Below, piece by piece: positions 54,332 to 62,690 of a stretch of 64,000 nt of DNA. The notes under the pieces were generated by a model that made no database searches, was not told where the DNA came from, and worked only from the letters and a program-made list of their open reading frames with translations. Where the stretch lies: positions 1,922,001-1,986,000 of the forward strand of contig NZ_CP151632.1 of assembly GCF_040144835.1 (NCBI RefSeq), written 5' to 3'. The stretch is from Microbacterium sp. LWS13-1.2. Its GTDB lineage: Bacteria; Actinomycetota; Actinomycetes; Actinomycetales; Microbacteriaceae. The position numbers were made by a program, and so were the translations under genes. How positions within the stretch are numbered: the stretch's first letter is position 1; each line of letters starts with the position of its first letter.

Positions 54332-54895
54332 TCAGATCATCGACGCATCGCTCAGCACGTGCCAGGAACGATTGTGGTAGACGAGTGGCCCCACGCCGGA
54401 CGCATCTGACGATGATTCCGCAGAGGAGTTGGTTTCGATCGCCTTGACGACGTGGATCACAGCGTTCCCTGCCTCAACGCGGTGCACGACCTCACCCCGG
54501 ATCCACGTTCCACCGTCAGGGAAGACCGGCTCCCCCGTCGGAAGTCGACGCCACTTCGTAGGGTCCTGGAACCGGTCGACCCCCGTGGTCGCGCCCAGTT
54601 GAGCGAGCCACAACTGCTCGGCATTCAGCAGGTGCACAACCACGCTCGTCGCTCTGCGAAGCGCCGCAGTGCTTGACGACTGCGCCGACGCAGAGAATGC
54701 CATCAGCGGGGGCGACGCACTGATGGACGTGAGCGAACTCACGGTCATAGCGATGGGATCCCCGCCGGGGTCCGCCGTGACGACGGCGACGCCGGCGGGA
54801 TGGCTGCGGAAAGCCGCTCTGAAGGCGTCAGCGGTAAGGACATCGCTGCCCGGTTCCGTCACCTCAAGCACTTCGATGTGGCCAGTAGGATGCAT
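54332..54895 (-). CDS. Flavin reductase of a two-component monooxygenase, copy 3
   Basis: A 187-residue HpaC/RutF-type reductase, paralogous to those at 42759 and in the PEPCK fusion: [40 protein letters not shown] and GPLVYHNRSWHVLSD. The ATG at 54895 has AAGAGGAAC upstream; a longer frame to 54991 begins with unrelated Arg-rich sequence. No oxygenase gene lies next to it on the same strand, so it may serve monooxygenase copy 2. Confidence 0.9.
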   Translation of the reverse strand: MHPTGHIEVLEVTEPGSDVLTADAFRAAFRSHPAGVAVVTADPGGDPIAMTVSSLTSISASPPLMAFSASAQSSSTAALRRATSVVVHLLNAEQLWLAQLGATTGVDRFQDPTKWRRLPTGEPVFPDGGTWIRGEVVHRVEAGNAVIHVVKAIETNSSAESSSDASGVGPLVYHNRSWHVLSDASMI

Positions 54896-55005
54896 CTTGG
54901 TGTTCCTCTTTCTCCGTCGACGGGTCGAGTGCCGGATGGCTCTCACCCCGCTACCCCGATCCGCGTGTGGGCGCCCGGGGTGTTCACTCATTGTCTACAT
55001 GTTCT

Positions 55006-55020
55006 GTGTTACTTAAACAC
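55006..55020. promoter_or_regulatory. Dyad in the flavin reductase / XRE-cupin divergent region
   Basis: GTGTT-ACTTA-AACAC, perfect five-base arms, in an AT-rich patch of an otherwise featureless 277-base divergent region. It may be the operator of the XRE-cupin regulator at 55173. Only position and symmetry support this. Confidence 0.35.
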
Positions 55021-55172
55021 TCGGAAGATGTTTCGGGCCGATTTCGCGTGGCGAGCTGCGCGGTCGCGTGGGTCCGCGGAAAGGACGCGGCGTGTCACCC
55101 CGAATACGGACCTGGGGATCAATGACCGCGCTAGTGTGGGGGAATCCCTTTCGAGACGCGGAGTAGGTAGGT

Positions 55173-55859
55173 ATGTCGACGGCGAACGAGATCGGTGCCC
55201 GCCTGCGGCGTCAGCGTCAATCACGGGGCCTGAGCCTTCGCGCAGTCGCTCAAGAGCTCAAGGTTTCGGCGAGTCTGATCTCGCAGGTCGAAACAGGCAA
55301 GACGCAGCCGTCGGTAGCGACGCTGTACTCTCTTGCCACGTTGCTGTCGATATCTGTCGATGAGCTGCTCGGTCTGGAGCCGGCTGGCACGGCTCCCTCG
55401 CGATTGCCGATGGGGTCCGTCGTGCAGCGGGCCTCCGAGAACCCTGTCATCGAGATGGAGAACGGCGTCCGGTGGGAGAAACTCGCCATGGGTCCAGGCG
55501 GTCCCGCTGACGTTCTCCTTGTCACCTATCAGCCGGGGGCGGCCAGCTCCATCGAAGGACGGCTGATGCGCCACGTAGGTCTCGAGTACGCGTATCTGTT
55601 GGAAGGCTCCCTCACATTGCAGGTGGAGTTCGACACCTACGAGCTCAACGCCGGCGATTCATGGCATTTCGATTCGTCGAGGCCGCACATGGCCTCTAAT
55701 CACGGAGCCACACCCGCGATAGGAATCTGGTTCGTGGTGGGGCGCCATGGTGACTCCCTGCCGAACCCACAAGAGCCTCCTGTTTCCTCCCGCCAGTCGG
55801 CTCGTTCCACTGTCGACGTGCTGCGACGACTCGACGCGCTCGACGTTCTGGAGGAATGA
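55173..55859 (+). CDS. XRE-family regulator with C-terminal cupin domain
   Basis: A 228-residue transcription factor. Residues 5-65 are a canonical HTH_3 domain (IGARLRRQRQSRGLSLRAVA, VSASLISQVETGKTQPSVAT). The C-terminal cupin sensor has MRHVGLEYAYLLEGSLTLQV and AGDSWHFDSSRPH. Such proteins sense small molecules and often control amine, polyamine or amino-acid catabolism. GGAGTAGGT precedes the ATG. It is divergent from flavin reductase copy 3 and followed by a terminator. Confidence 0.9.
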   Translation: MSTANEIGARLRRQRQSRGLSLRAVAQELKVSASLISQVETGKTQPSVATLYSLATLLSISVDELLGLEPAGTAPSRLPMGSVVQRASENPVIEMENGVRWEKLAMGPGGPADVLLVTYQPGAASSIEGRLMRHVGLEYAYLLEGSLTLQVEFDTYELNAGDSWHFDSSRPHMASNHGATPAIGIWFVVGRHGDSLPNPQEPPVSSRQSARSTVDVLRRLDALDVLEE

Positions 55860-55889
55860 CCGGCAATCGTGCGATGACCGACAAAGCGT

Positions 55890-55919
55890 AGAGCCGGGGC
55901 GTAAACACACCCCGGCTCT
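55890..55919. terminator. Bidirectional terminator between XRE-cupin and SDR genes
   Basis: A perfect ten-base-pair stem AGAGCCGGGG/CCCCGGCTCT with a ten-base loop lies between two convergent genes, 31 bases after the XRE stop. Confidence 0.75.
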
Positions 55920-55958
55920 GCTGCGCTCACATATGCGCGCGATATCGAACTGCTCGAA

Positions 55959-56666
55959 TCAGCTGATCCGCCACCCGCGGTCGACGTTCAGGCTGTGCGC
56001 CGAGACGCCCTTGTTGAAGAGAAGGAACTTCGTAGCGTCCACGATGTCCTCCGTTGTCGCAAGCTCTCCACCCGGCGTCCGGGAGCGATAGCCCTCGAGA
56101 ACCTCACTGGGCTTCGCGGCCCAGAAGGGGCTGTCCCCGATGATTCCGGGGTGTAGGGAGTTCACGCGGATCGGCGCGAGTTCCAGCGCCATCGTATTCA
56201 TCAGCCCGTCCACGCCACCGTTGATGGTAGAGACCGTTGCGGAGCCCGGGTAAGGAGCGTCCTTCGCGCGCCCGCCGAAGAGGACGATCCCCGTGGCCAC
56301 GCTGGGCTCAAGCCGATCCAGGAGCGAGTGAACCGTCTCGGTGTAGCCGATCAGCTTCATCGTGACGACGTGTCGTGCGCGAGTGATGTCGAAGTCCCTC
56401 ACGGTGCTCACGTCACGCTCGACCGCACCCAGCACGACGCCGTCAAGCCCTCCGACATCCTTCAGCTGCTCAGCGATGCCCTCCGGCTCGGCGACGTCGA
56501 GCGCGATGCCCCGTGTGCGCCCACCAACGGTCGCCGCAACCTGCTCAGCAGACTCAAGCGAGCGACTCGTCAGGATCACCTCGTCGCCGGAGTTCGCCAA
56601 GTCGTTCGCCAGCGCGAGGCCGATTCCACTCGAACCGCCGACGATCAGGATCCTTCTTGCAGCCAT
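55959..56666 (-). CDS. Short-chain dehydrogenase-like protein lacking the catalytic Tyr/Lys
   Basis: A 235-residue Rossmann protein. The cofactor motif RILIVGGSSGIGLALANDLA and the LDVAEPEG segment are typical of classical SDRs, but the Tyr-x3-Lys site is replaced: the position aligning with YSASKAAVEGL reads VSTINGGVDGL. It may be a divergent SDR with a different active site, or a non-catalytic binder. The ATG at 56666 is preferred, with TTGGAG upstream. It lies between the XRE-cupin and lactonase genes. Confidence 0.82.
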   Translation of the reverse strand: MAARRILIVGGSSGIGLALANDLANSGDEVILTSRSLESAEQVAATVGGRTRGIALDVAEPEGIAEQLKDVGGLDGVVLGAVERDVSTVRDFDITRARHVVTMKLIGYTETVHSLLDRLEPSVATGIVLFGGRAKDAPYPGSATVSTINGGVDGLMNTMALELAPIRVNSLHPGIIGDSPFWAAKPSEVLEGYRSRTPGGELATTEDIVDATKFLLFNKGVSAHSLNVDRGWRIS

Positions 56667-56866
56667 GATGTTCTCCAATGAACGGTCGATTAGACCCGTT
56701 AGTGTTCAGCCCCAACGACTGACGTACAGTAATACTAAACTATGAACACTCTTGCGACGGCGAGCCCGCGGTCGCGCACGAAGTCAGAATCTCGAATCTC
56801 ACATGTTTCGTGCATCGACCGCGGGCGTTGTCGGCGCCAAGCGGGCTCCGCGGTGCTTCGCCAGAG

Positions 56867-57766
56867 TCAGAGCAGGAGCGTGCCATCGTTCTTGGGCGCG
56901 CGCGACGCATCGATCGCACGAAGGTTGACCTCGGTGACCGAGTTGCCGCTCTCCGCAACCCACGAGGTGTAGCGCCGCTTGATCTCCTGGTCGTGTCCAG
57001 GGATGATGCGGCTCGTCTCACCCTTGAGCTCGTCCCTGAAGGTCTTGTAGAGGTTGATCAGATTGAACGAATTTCCCTGGCCGTATCCCGGAACCCACAT
57101 GGTCTCGACGTTCTCGTAGAGGTAGACGATGTCCCCCGCGATCACGTATGGGCCGTTCTGCGTCTCGACCTTGAACCACTGGGAGCCGAACGTGTGTGAG
57201 TCGCGGGCGAGCCGTGCGGTCACGCCGGGAAGAAGCTCCTGGTCGCCCTTGACGAACCTGATCCTGCCGTCCGCGATGCCTTTCGCTGCGCGGGTGAGAT
57301 CCGTCGGGTCGAAGGAGGAGAAGATCCATGCGCGTTCCGCTTCGGAGGGGAGCTGGTTGGCGGTCTCGACCGCCTGAGACCATCCGACGTACTCGTCGAG
57401 CTGCACGTAGAGCTGGGCGTTGGGAAACGCCTCGAAGTTGCCCATGTGGTCGAAGTGCATGTGTGACACAAGGATCACCTCGATGTCCTCCGGGCGCAGA
57501 TCAACTCGCGCGAGGACCTCCTCGGGACTCTCCCACTTGGTGAACGGAAAGCGATCCAGCCAGTAGTCGTTGCGGAAGCCGCAGTCCACCAGTGCGACGT
57601 GCTGCTTACCGCCCACCTCGCCGCCGATGATGAGGGTGTACAGCATCGAGGCACGTTGGGCCCCCTCGTTGCTGTGCATGATGACGCCCCCCATGAAGTC
57701 GCCGGGCACATCTCCTTGACAGAACTCGAGTGAATAGATCGAGTAGTCGGTCTTACGTTCGCTCAT
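56867..57766 (-). CDS. Metallo-beta-lactamase-fold hydrolase (AHL-lactonase-like)
   Basis: A 299-residue zinc hydrolase. The metal site is SHMHFDHMGN (His102, His104, Asp106, His107), with further ligands in ARDSHTFGSQW and VIAGDIVYLYENV and a C-terminal IIPGHDQEIKRRY. This matches the N-acyl-homoserine-lactonase-like MBL branch, whose members open lactones of many kinds. In a catabolic cluster, hydrolysis of a lactone or lactam intermediate is more likely than quorum quenching. A dyad lies in its promoter (57819-57837). Confidence 0.88.
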   Translation of the reverse strand: MSERKTDYSIYSLEFCQGDVPGDFMGGVIMHSNEGAQRASMLYTLIIGGEVGGKQHVALVDCGFRNDYWLDRFPFTKWESPEEVLARVDLRPEDIEVILVSHMHFDHMGNFEAFPNAQLYVQLDEYVGWSQAVETANQLPSEAERAWIFSSFDPTDLTRAAKGIADGRIRFVKGDQELLPGVTARLARDSHTFGSQWFKVETQNGPYVIAGDIVYLYENVETMWVPGYGQGNSFNLINLYKTFRDELKGETSRIIPGHDQEIKRRYTSWVAESGNSVTEVNLRAIDASRAPKNDGTLLL

Positions 57767-57810
57767 GACGGGCCAGTCTTTCTGGAGTGGTTGAAGTTGC
57801 GGAGAAGGCG

Positions 57811-57837
57811 TAAGCTACGCTGCTCACAGTGTGCAGC
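57811..57837 (-). promoter_or_regulatory. Promoter and dyad upstream of the lactonase-like gene
   Basis: On the minus strand TTGCTG and TAGCTT are 16 bases apart. The spacer and -35 carry a near-palindrome with GCTGC/GCAGC ends and CAC/GTG inside (57819-57837). It differs from the LacI sites and may bind the neighbouring GntR protein. The rest of the 57767-58043 gap shows nothing else. Confidence 0.4.
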
Positions 57838-58043
57838 AAGAGTACACGCCCCGTTCGTCTGGGCGCAACGGTTCTCGAATACCCGACAGATCTGGCTCGA
57901 CTGCACAACGAGAGGCACGGCATCACGCCGCGCAGGTGGCCGCGTCTTATCAAGACAGTGTCGCCAGTCCGGGTTGGCAGCCGACCGCGCTGCGTTCGCG
58001 CTGTTCTGCTCGACCCATCAGGGATGTGGTGCGTCGGAGCGTG

Positions 58044-58688
58044 TTACAGGGTCGCTGCAACGAATGGCCCAGACGTGGCCCGCTGCACGTGTGCTGCCAT
58101 GAGCGCCTCAGCCAGCGGGCCGTCTCCAGCCGCTATAGCGGCACGGATCTCGTGATGATCCTGCCAGAGCCGCCTGGGGCCGGGCGCGATCGCAGCCGTG
58201 TTGATCCACTCGGAGCGACTGCTGAGCACGTGCACGAACGCGCCCAGAATGGCGTTGCCGCACGCCGAAGCCACCGCATCGTGGAACCGCGAGTTCAATC
58301 TGTGCTGCTCACTAGTCTCCCCGTGGTCCAGCGCTCTATCCCCTTCGGCGAGGATCGCATCGATCAGCGCAAGATCTGCGGGCGTATGGTGAAGCGCCGC
58401 CTCCCGGGCGGCCGGAGGCTCGAGGATGTTCCGGGCAGCCCGAACTTCGCGCACCACCTCTTCGGTGAGTAGCTGCACCCGAGGCGAGCCGTACAGCTTG
58501 AGGTCGACCATCCCCTCGGCGGCGAGAACGCGGAGAGCCTCCCGAACGGGAACCCTCGAGGTGCCGAATCTCATGGCAAGCGATGGTTCGGTCACCCGCG
58601 ATCCCGGCGCCAATTCACCGGAGATGATCAGGTCGCGGATCGCATCGACCAGTGCCCTGCCCCTCAGACCCGGATTACCCAAAAGCAT
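58044..58688 (-). CDS. GntR-family regulator, FCD subfamily
   Basis: A 214-residue regulator. The winged helix-turn-helix (LVDAIRDLIISGELAPGSRV, EPSLAMRFGTSRVPVREALR) is followed by an FCD ligand domain (NSRFHDAVASACGN, HHEIRAAIAAGDGPLAEALM). FCD proteins typically bind carboxylic acids, often with a metal held by Asp and His residues. GGGGAAGGG precedes the ATG. It lies just upstream of the MftD-like gene and ABC transporter region and probably controls them or the lactonase gene. Confidence 0.9.
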   Translation of the reverse strand: MLLGNPGLRGRALVDAIRDLIISGELAPGSRVTEPSLAMRFGTSRVPVREALRVLAAEGMVDLKLYGSPRVQLLTEEVVREVRAARNILEPPAAREAALHHTPADLALIDAILAEGDRALDHGETSEQHRLNSRFHDAVASACGNAILGAFVHVLSSRSEWINTAAIAPGPRRLWQDHHEIRAAIAAGDGPLAEALMAAHVQRATSGPFVAATL

Positions 58689-58739
58689 CCCTTCCCCTCG
58701 AGCATTCTCGCGTCCAACGTACTCGCTCAGCAGGTCGAT

Positions 58740-59927
58740 CTACTCTATGAGGAAGCCGTCGGGAATCACGAGGTCCTCGGGCGTGAGGTCATGGATCGAA
58801 GACTTTCCGAGCCCGATCAGGGTGCGTTCGATGGTGATACGGAACGTTTCCAGCACCTCGTAGACGCCCCGCTCCCCGTCAGTGGCCAGACCGTAGAACC
58901 ACGGCCGACCGATCATCACCGACTGTGCGCCCAACGCGAGGGCCTTGACGACATCCGTCCCGCGGCGCACACCGCTGTCGAATGTCACCTCGGCCTGGTC
59001 GCCGACCGCCTTCACGACGGCGGGAAGGAATCGCAGAGGCGACGGCGTGGTGTCGAGGTTGTTGCCGCCGTGGTTGGAGACGCCGATCGCTGTGGCGCCC
59101 ACGTCAAGGGCACGACGCGCGTCGTCGGGGGTCACCAACCCCTTGATCATGAAGGGGCCGCCCCACAAGTCGCTGAGCCACGCCATGTCATCCCACGTAG
59201 GGATGTGCGTACCCACCCATTCGTTCAGCGCTCCGACCAGGGTCGGCACGACGCCGTCCTTCTTGCTCATGTTGGGCGCGTAGAGGCCGGGCACACTCCC
59301 CCGCCGGAGGTAACGCAGGGTCCATCGGGGGTGGACCACCGCCGTCGGCGCGTACTTCATCATGGTCCCCAGGCCCAGTCCGTCTGGGTAGACGGGCGAA
59401 CCCCAATCGCGTGGTTGGTGTGCAACTCTGCCGCCGGAGAGGTCGAGCGTGAAGATGAGTCCCTTCACACCCGCCCGACGGAACCGCTCGACACGGTCCG
59501 CGATCGTGTCGCGGTCACCTGACAGGTATACATGCGCGAACGTGTTGGGATTGGCGCTGGCTACGTCTTCCACGGGCATCGAGGCGAAGTTGGCGAGACC
59601 GAGCGCGGTGCCGGCGCGCCGCGACGCCCGCGCGACACCCACTTCGCCATCAGGGTGCATCGCCTGCGCCGCCGCCGGAGCGATGACCACCGGCAGATCG
59701 ATGTTCTGGCCCATGAACGTGGTCTTGAGATCGGGGTGGAGCGGGATCTCCACACCCACGCGGGGGATCATCCCCACCTGCTCGAACGCCCGCAGATTAG
59801 CCCGGATCGTCGACCCGCCATCGCTTCCCGCCTCCAAGGCCGTGAAGACGTCCTTCGGGAGAAGCTTCTTCGCACGCGCGCGCGCCTCCGCAACGGTCTC
59901 GATCGGCTTGTGAGAGAAAAAACTCAT
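58740..59927 (-). CDS. FMN-dependent alpha-hydroxy-acid oxidoreductase, MftD-like
   Basis: A 395-residue TIM-barrel flavoprotein of the lactate/glycolate oxidase family. Several segments are closest to the mycofactocin enzyme MftD: ETVAEARARAKKLLPKDVFT, GEVGVARASRRAGTALGLAN, RDWGSPVYPDGL and SNHGGNNLDTTPSPLRFLPA. The catalytic His lies in SNHGG; the usual Arg of HGGRQ is Asn, as in MftD. GAGGAG precedes the ATG. No mycofactocin genes are in the window. It may oxidise a hydroxy acid or amine in the pathway. Confidence 0.87.
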   Translation of the reverse strand: MSFFSHKPIETVAEARARAKKLLPKDVFTALEAGSDGGSTIRANLRAFEQVGMIPRVGVEIPLHPDLKTTFMGQNIDLPVVIAPAAAQAMHPDGEVGVARASRRAGTALGLANFASMPVEDVASANPNTFAHVYLSGDRDTIADRVERFRRAGVKGLIFTLDLSGGRVAHQPRDWGSPVYPDGLGLGTMMKYAPTAVVHPRWTLRYLRRGSVPGLYAPNMSKKDGVVPTLVGALNEWVGTHIPTWDDMAWLSDLWGGPFMIKGLVTPDDARRALDVGATAIGVSNHGGNNLDTTPSPLRFLPAVVKAVGDQAEVTFDSGVRRGTDVVKALALGAQSVMIGRPWFYGLATDGERGVYEVLETFRITIERTLIGLGKSSIHDLTPEDLVIPDGFLIE

Positions 59928-59977
59928 TGCTGACTCCTCATCTCTGCTGCTCCGCCCCGGCAGCAGTCGTGTATTCG

Positions 59978-61084
59978 CTAGGTCGTTGCCGCACGCGGTG
60001 TGGCCACCACGCCGGTGAGGAAGGGATCGCGTGGTCGGAACGGCCATCGGGCCTCTCTGCCGCCAGTGATGCCGGACGGACGGAGGATGATGATCAAAAC
60101 CATCAGCGCCGCAACGACGACGAGACGGCTGCCCGAGGGAAGCGAAACGATCACCCCGCCGATCTGCACACCGTTCTCCAGCACACCCAGAACATGGTTC
60201 AACGCCGAGATGAGAAGCGTGCCGACGACCGCTCCCCAGAGCGACAGCATCCCGCCGACGATGAGCATGGCAATCGTGGTGAACGTGAAGTCCAAGCCGA
60301 ATTGGGAAGCCTGAATCACGCGGTTCGTCTGAGCCCACATCGCACCGCCAACACCCGCGAGCGCGCCCGAGACCGTGAACGCGATGATGCGGTGGCGAGT
60401 GATGCTGATTCCTGAGGCCGGGGCGGCCTGGGAGTTCTCTCGCGATGCGCGGAGCAGCCGCGCGCTACGACTCTGCCCATAACTCCAAGCGAGCACGATG
60501 ACGATGAGCGCTATCAACAATGTGCTCTGCAGATCGAAGCTTCGCGGAATTCCCGTCATCGATTGGCCTGATTTCGGCCCGATGGCGCTCCAATAGGTGA
60601 GGACCTGTACGACCAGCATGAGCAGCGCGAAGGTGGCGATACCGGCCTCCAGCCCGTGGAGGCGCATCAGCGCAAAGCCGCTGATGAGCGCCGTCACGCC
60701 GCCGACGGCGGCCGCAATGATCAGGGCGATAACGGGGTCCGCGGACGCCTCTGCCAGGAAGGGGGCTAGCTCGGGCATGACCGAGGACTTCACCAGGGGG
60801 CTGATCGTCAGCAGGGACATCGTCCAGGCACCCACCGCAACGAACGCGAGATGTCCGAAGGAAAGAACTCCGCTGTTACCAATGAACGACCACATCGCCA
60901 CGACGACGATCAAGGTGGCCAGAGCGTAGCTGAGATCGATTGCAGCGGCGGGCGACACGTTGCTCGCCAACAAGGCGAACAGCCAGACGACCACCATGGG
61001 CACGATGAGGGTCCACATGGACAGGAGAGGACCGGGCACCGTCCACCCGAAGCGGGAAGGGCGGGCACTTCGAGAGGGGGTCAT
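59978..61084 (-). CDS. livM: Branched-chain-amino-acid-type ABC permease (LivM-like)
   Basis: A 368-residue membrane protein with about ten hydrophobic segments. The LivM signatures are GNSGVLSFGHLAFVAVGAWT near the N-terminus and ASQFGLDFTFTTIAMLIVGG plus LSLWGAVVGTLLISALNHVL near the C-terminus. It would form the import channel with the LivH-like protein. The ATG at 61084 overlaps the livH stop by four bases. The transported solute is probably the pathway substrate, a polar amide or amino acid-like compound. Confidence 0.92.
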   Translation of the reverse strand: MTPSRSARPSRFGWTVPGPLLSMWTLIVPMVVVWLFALLASNVSPAAAIDLSYALATLIVVVAMWSFIGNSGVLSFGHLAFVAVGAWTMSLLTISPLVKSSVMPELAPFLAEASADPVIALIIAAAVGGVTALISGFALMRLHGLEAGIATFALLMLVVQVLTYWSAIGPKSGQSMTGIPRSFDLQSTLLIALIVIVLAWSYGQSRSARLLRASRENSQAAPASGISITRHRIIAFTVSGALAGVGGAMWAQTNRVIQASQFGLDFTFTTIAMLIVGGMLSLWGAVVGTLLISALNHVLGVLENGVQIGGVIVSLPSGSRLVVVAALMVLIIILRPSGITGGREARWPFRPRDPFLTGVVATPRAATT

Positions 61085-61965
61085 GTGCGTTCCTTGGCGG
61101 TACGTCCACCGAAGATTCCGTTGGGAACGATCAGGAGGACGACGATGACGAGTAGATAGACGAATGCAACGCGGAAGTCGTTGAATCCGGAGGGCAGCCA
61201 GGACGTGAACAGCGAAAGGGCGAACCCGACGGCGAACCCGCCGACCAGCGCCCCACCGATGCGGTTCAACCCGCCGATCACGGCACCTATAAGACCGAAC
61301 ACCGTCGCCTGGACACCGAAGGTCGGATCGACGGCGCCCGACTGCGCGGTCAGGATGAAGGCCACGGCTGCGGCGAGTATGCCGCTCATTCCCAGAGTCA
61401 CTGCGATGACAGCTCCCGATCGGATGCCGAGAATACGCGCCACTCGGAAGTCGGCGGAGGCGGCCTGCACCTGCAGGCCCATCCGTGACCGGGTGAGGAA
61501 TAGGTGTACGGCGAGGAGAAGGATGGCAGCCAGCACGATCGCGACGATGGCGAGCAGGCTGAGTCGCAGCCCTCCGACGTTCACCGATCTTGTCAACGCG
61601 GGGGCAACGGAGCCGCTCAGCACCCTCGCGCCGAAGATTCCCTCGTAGAAACGCTGCAGCAGGATACTCACTCCGAAGCTGGCGATCAGCAGGGCGGCGG
61701 GCGATTGCGATCTCATCCATCGGAAGACAGCGAGGTCCATCAACAGCGACAGGGCGACGGCAACGACGACCGAAGCCGCAAGCGCGAGCGGCCACGACAC
61801 CGGCCAGAGGAGGAGGAGCGCGTAGGCCGCCCCGGTGATGATCTCACCGTTGGCGAAGTTCGCGAGCCGCAGCACGCCGAAGACGAGTCCGATGCCCAGC
61901 GCGGCGAGGGCGTACACCGCCCCTGCTGAGGTGGCGTCGATGAGAGATTGAATGACGGGAATCAC
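61081..61965 (-). CDS. livH: Branched-chain-amino-acid-type ABC permease (LivH-like)
   Basis: A 294-residue membrane permease. The N-terminal ATSAGAVYALAALGIGLVFG with VLRLANFANGEIITGAAYAL is a textbook LivH opening, and AQSGAVDPTFGVQATVFGLI followed by GAVIGGLNRIGGALVGGFAV is the conserved core. The GTG start at 61965 overlaps the livF stop (GTGA). It is part of the coupled series livG-livF-livH-livM. Confidence 0.93.
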   Translation of the reverse strand: MIPVIQSLIDATSAGAVYALAALGIGLVFGVLRLANFANGEIITGAAYALLLLWPVSWPLALAASVVVAVALSLLMDLAVFRWMRSQSPAALLIASFGVSILLQRFYEGIFGARVLSGSVAPALTRSVNVGGLRLSLLAIVAIVLAAILLLAVHLFLTRSRMGLQVQAASADFRVARILGIRSGAVIAVTLGMSGILAAAVAFILTAQSGAVDPTFGVQATVFGLIGAVIGGLNRIGGALVGGFAVGFALSLFTSWLPSGFNDFRVAFVYLLVIVVLLIVPNGIFGGRTAKERT

Positions 61966-62690
61966 GATCCGAGGTACGCCTTCATGAGAAGCGCGGGGTC
62001 ATCCGCGTCGGTCGGGGAGAGTGTCATCGAGATGCGCCCTTCGCTTAGCACGTATGTTCTGGTCGCCGCGGCCACTGTCTGCTGCGCACGCTGCTCGACG
62101 ATGAGTACAGCTGTTCCACGAGCACAGATGCTCTCGATGGCACCGAAGACCGTATCCACTGCCGTCGGCGACAGGCCGAGCGAGGGCTCATCCAGCGCGA
62201 GAAGGGTCGGCGCCGCCAGCAGCGCACGTCCGATCGCCAGCTGCTGCTGCTGCCCTCCAGAGAGAAGCCCTGCAGGGCGATTCGAGAACTCGTTCAGAAT
62301 CGGGAAGAGCTCATACACCCATTCGAGATCGTCCGAAAGACCGCTTCGGTCGCGGCGGGCAGTCGAGCCGAGCCGGAGATTGTCCCGAACTGTGAGGCGA
62401 CCGAAAATATGGTGCCCTTCGGTCACCAGGGCCAGTCCCGTCCGAGCCACGCGCTCCGGAACCATCCGGCGCAGATCGATACCCCGCAAGCTGGTCTCCG
62501 CAGACTCGGATCGTACGGCGTTGACGATTCCGAGGAGGGTCGAAGATTTTCCGGCGCCATTGGGCCCGATGATGCCCACCAGCTCGCCAGCATCCACATG
62601 GAAGGTCACATCGCGCACGGCGGGAACGCCGCGGTATGCGACTTTCAGACCCGCTATCGTGAGCACTCGTTCGGTGTCATGCGTCGGCAT
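61962..62690 (-). CDS. livF: Branched-chain-amino-acid-type ABC ATPase (LivF-like)
   Basis: A 242-residue ABC ATPase. Walker A is GPNGAGKSS, the Q-loop region is VTEGHHIFGRLTVRDNLRLG (the LivF-typical PEGRxIFPxLTVxENL variant), the signature LLSGGQQQQLAIGRALLA, and Walker B LLALDEPSLGLSP. The start at 62690 lies inside the 3' end of livG (14-base overlap), which makes translational coupling likely. It pairs with LivG as an ATPase heterodimer. Confidence 0.93.
   Translation of the reverse strand: MPTHDTERVLTIAGLKVAYRGVPAVRDVTFHVDAGELVGIIGPNGAGKSSTLLGIVNAVRSESAETSLRGIDLRRMVPERVARTGLALVTEGHHIFGRLTVRDNLRLGSTARRDRSGLSDDLEWVYELFPILNEFSNRPAGLLSGGQQQQLAIGRALLAAPTLLALDEPSLGLSPTAVDTVFGAIESICARGTAVLIVEQRAQQTVAAATRTYVLSEGRISMTLSPTDADDPALLMKAYLGS

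Noticed and set aside
57831..58472. 213-codon open frame on the + strand
   Set aside because: Antisense to the GntR gene and the lactonase promoter; no family features.
60945..60955. ATCGATTGCA resembling half of a LacI operator
   Set aside because: Lies inside the livM coding region and lacks the left half of the palindrome.
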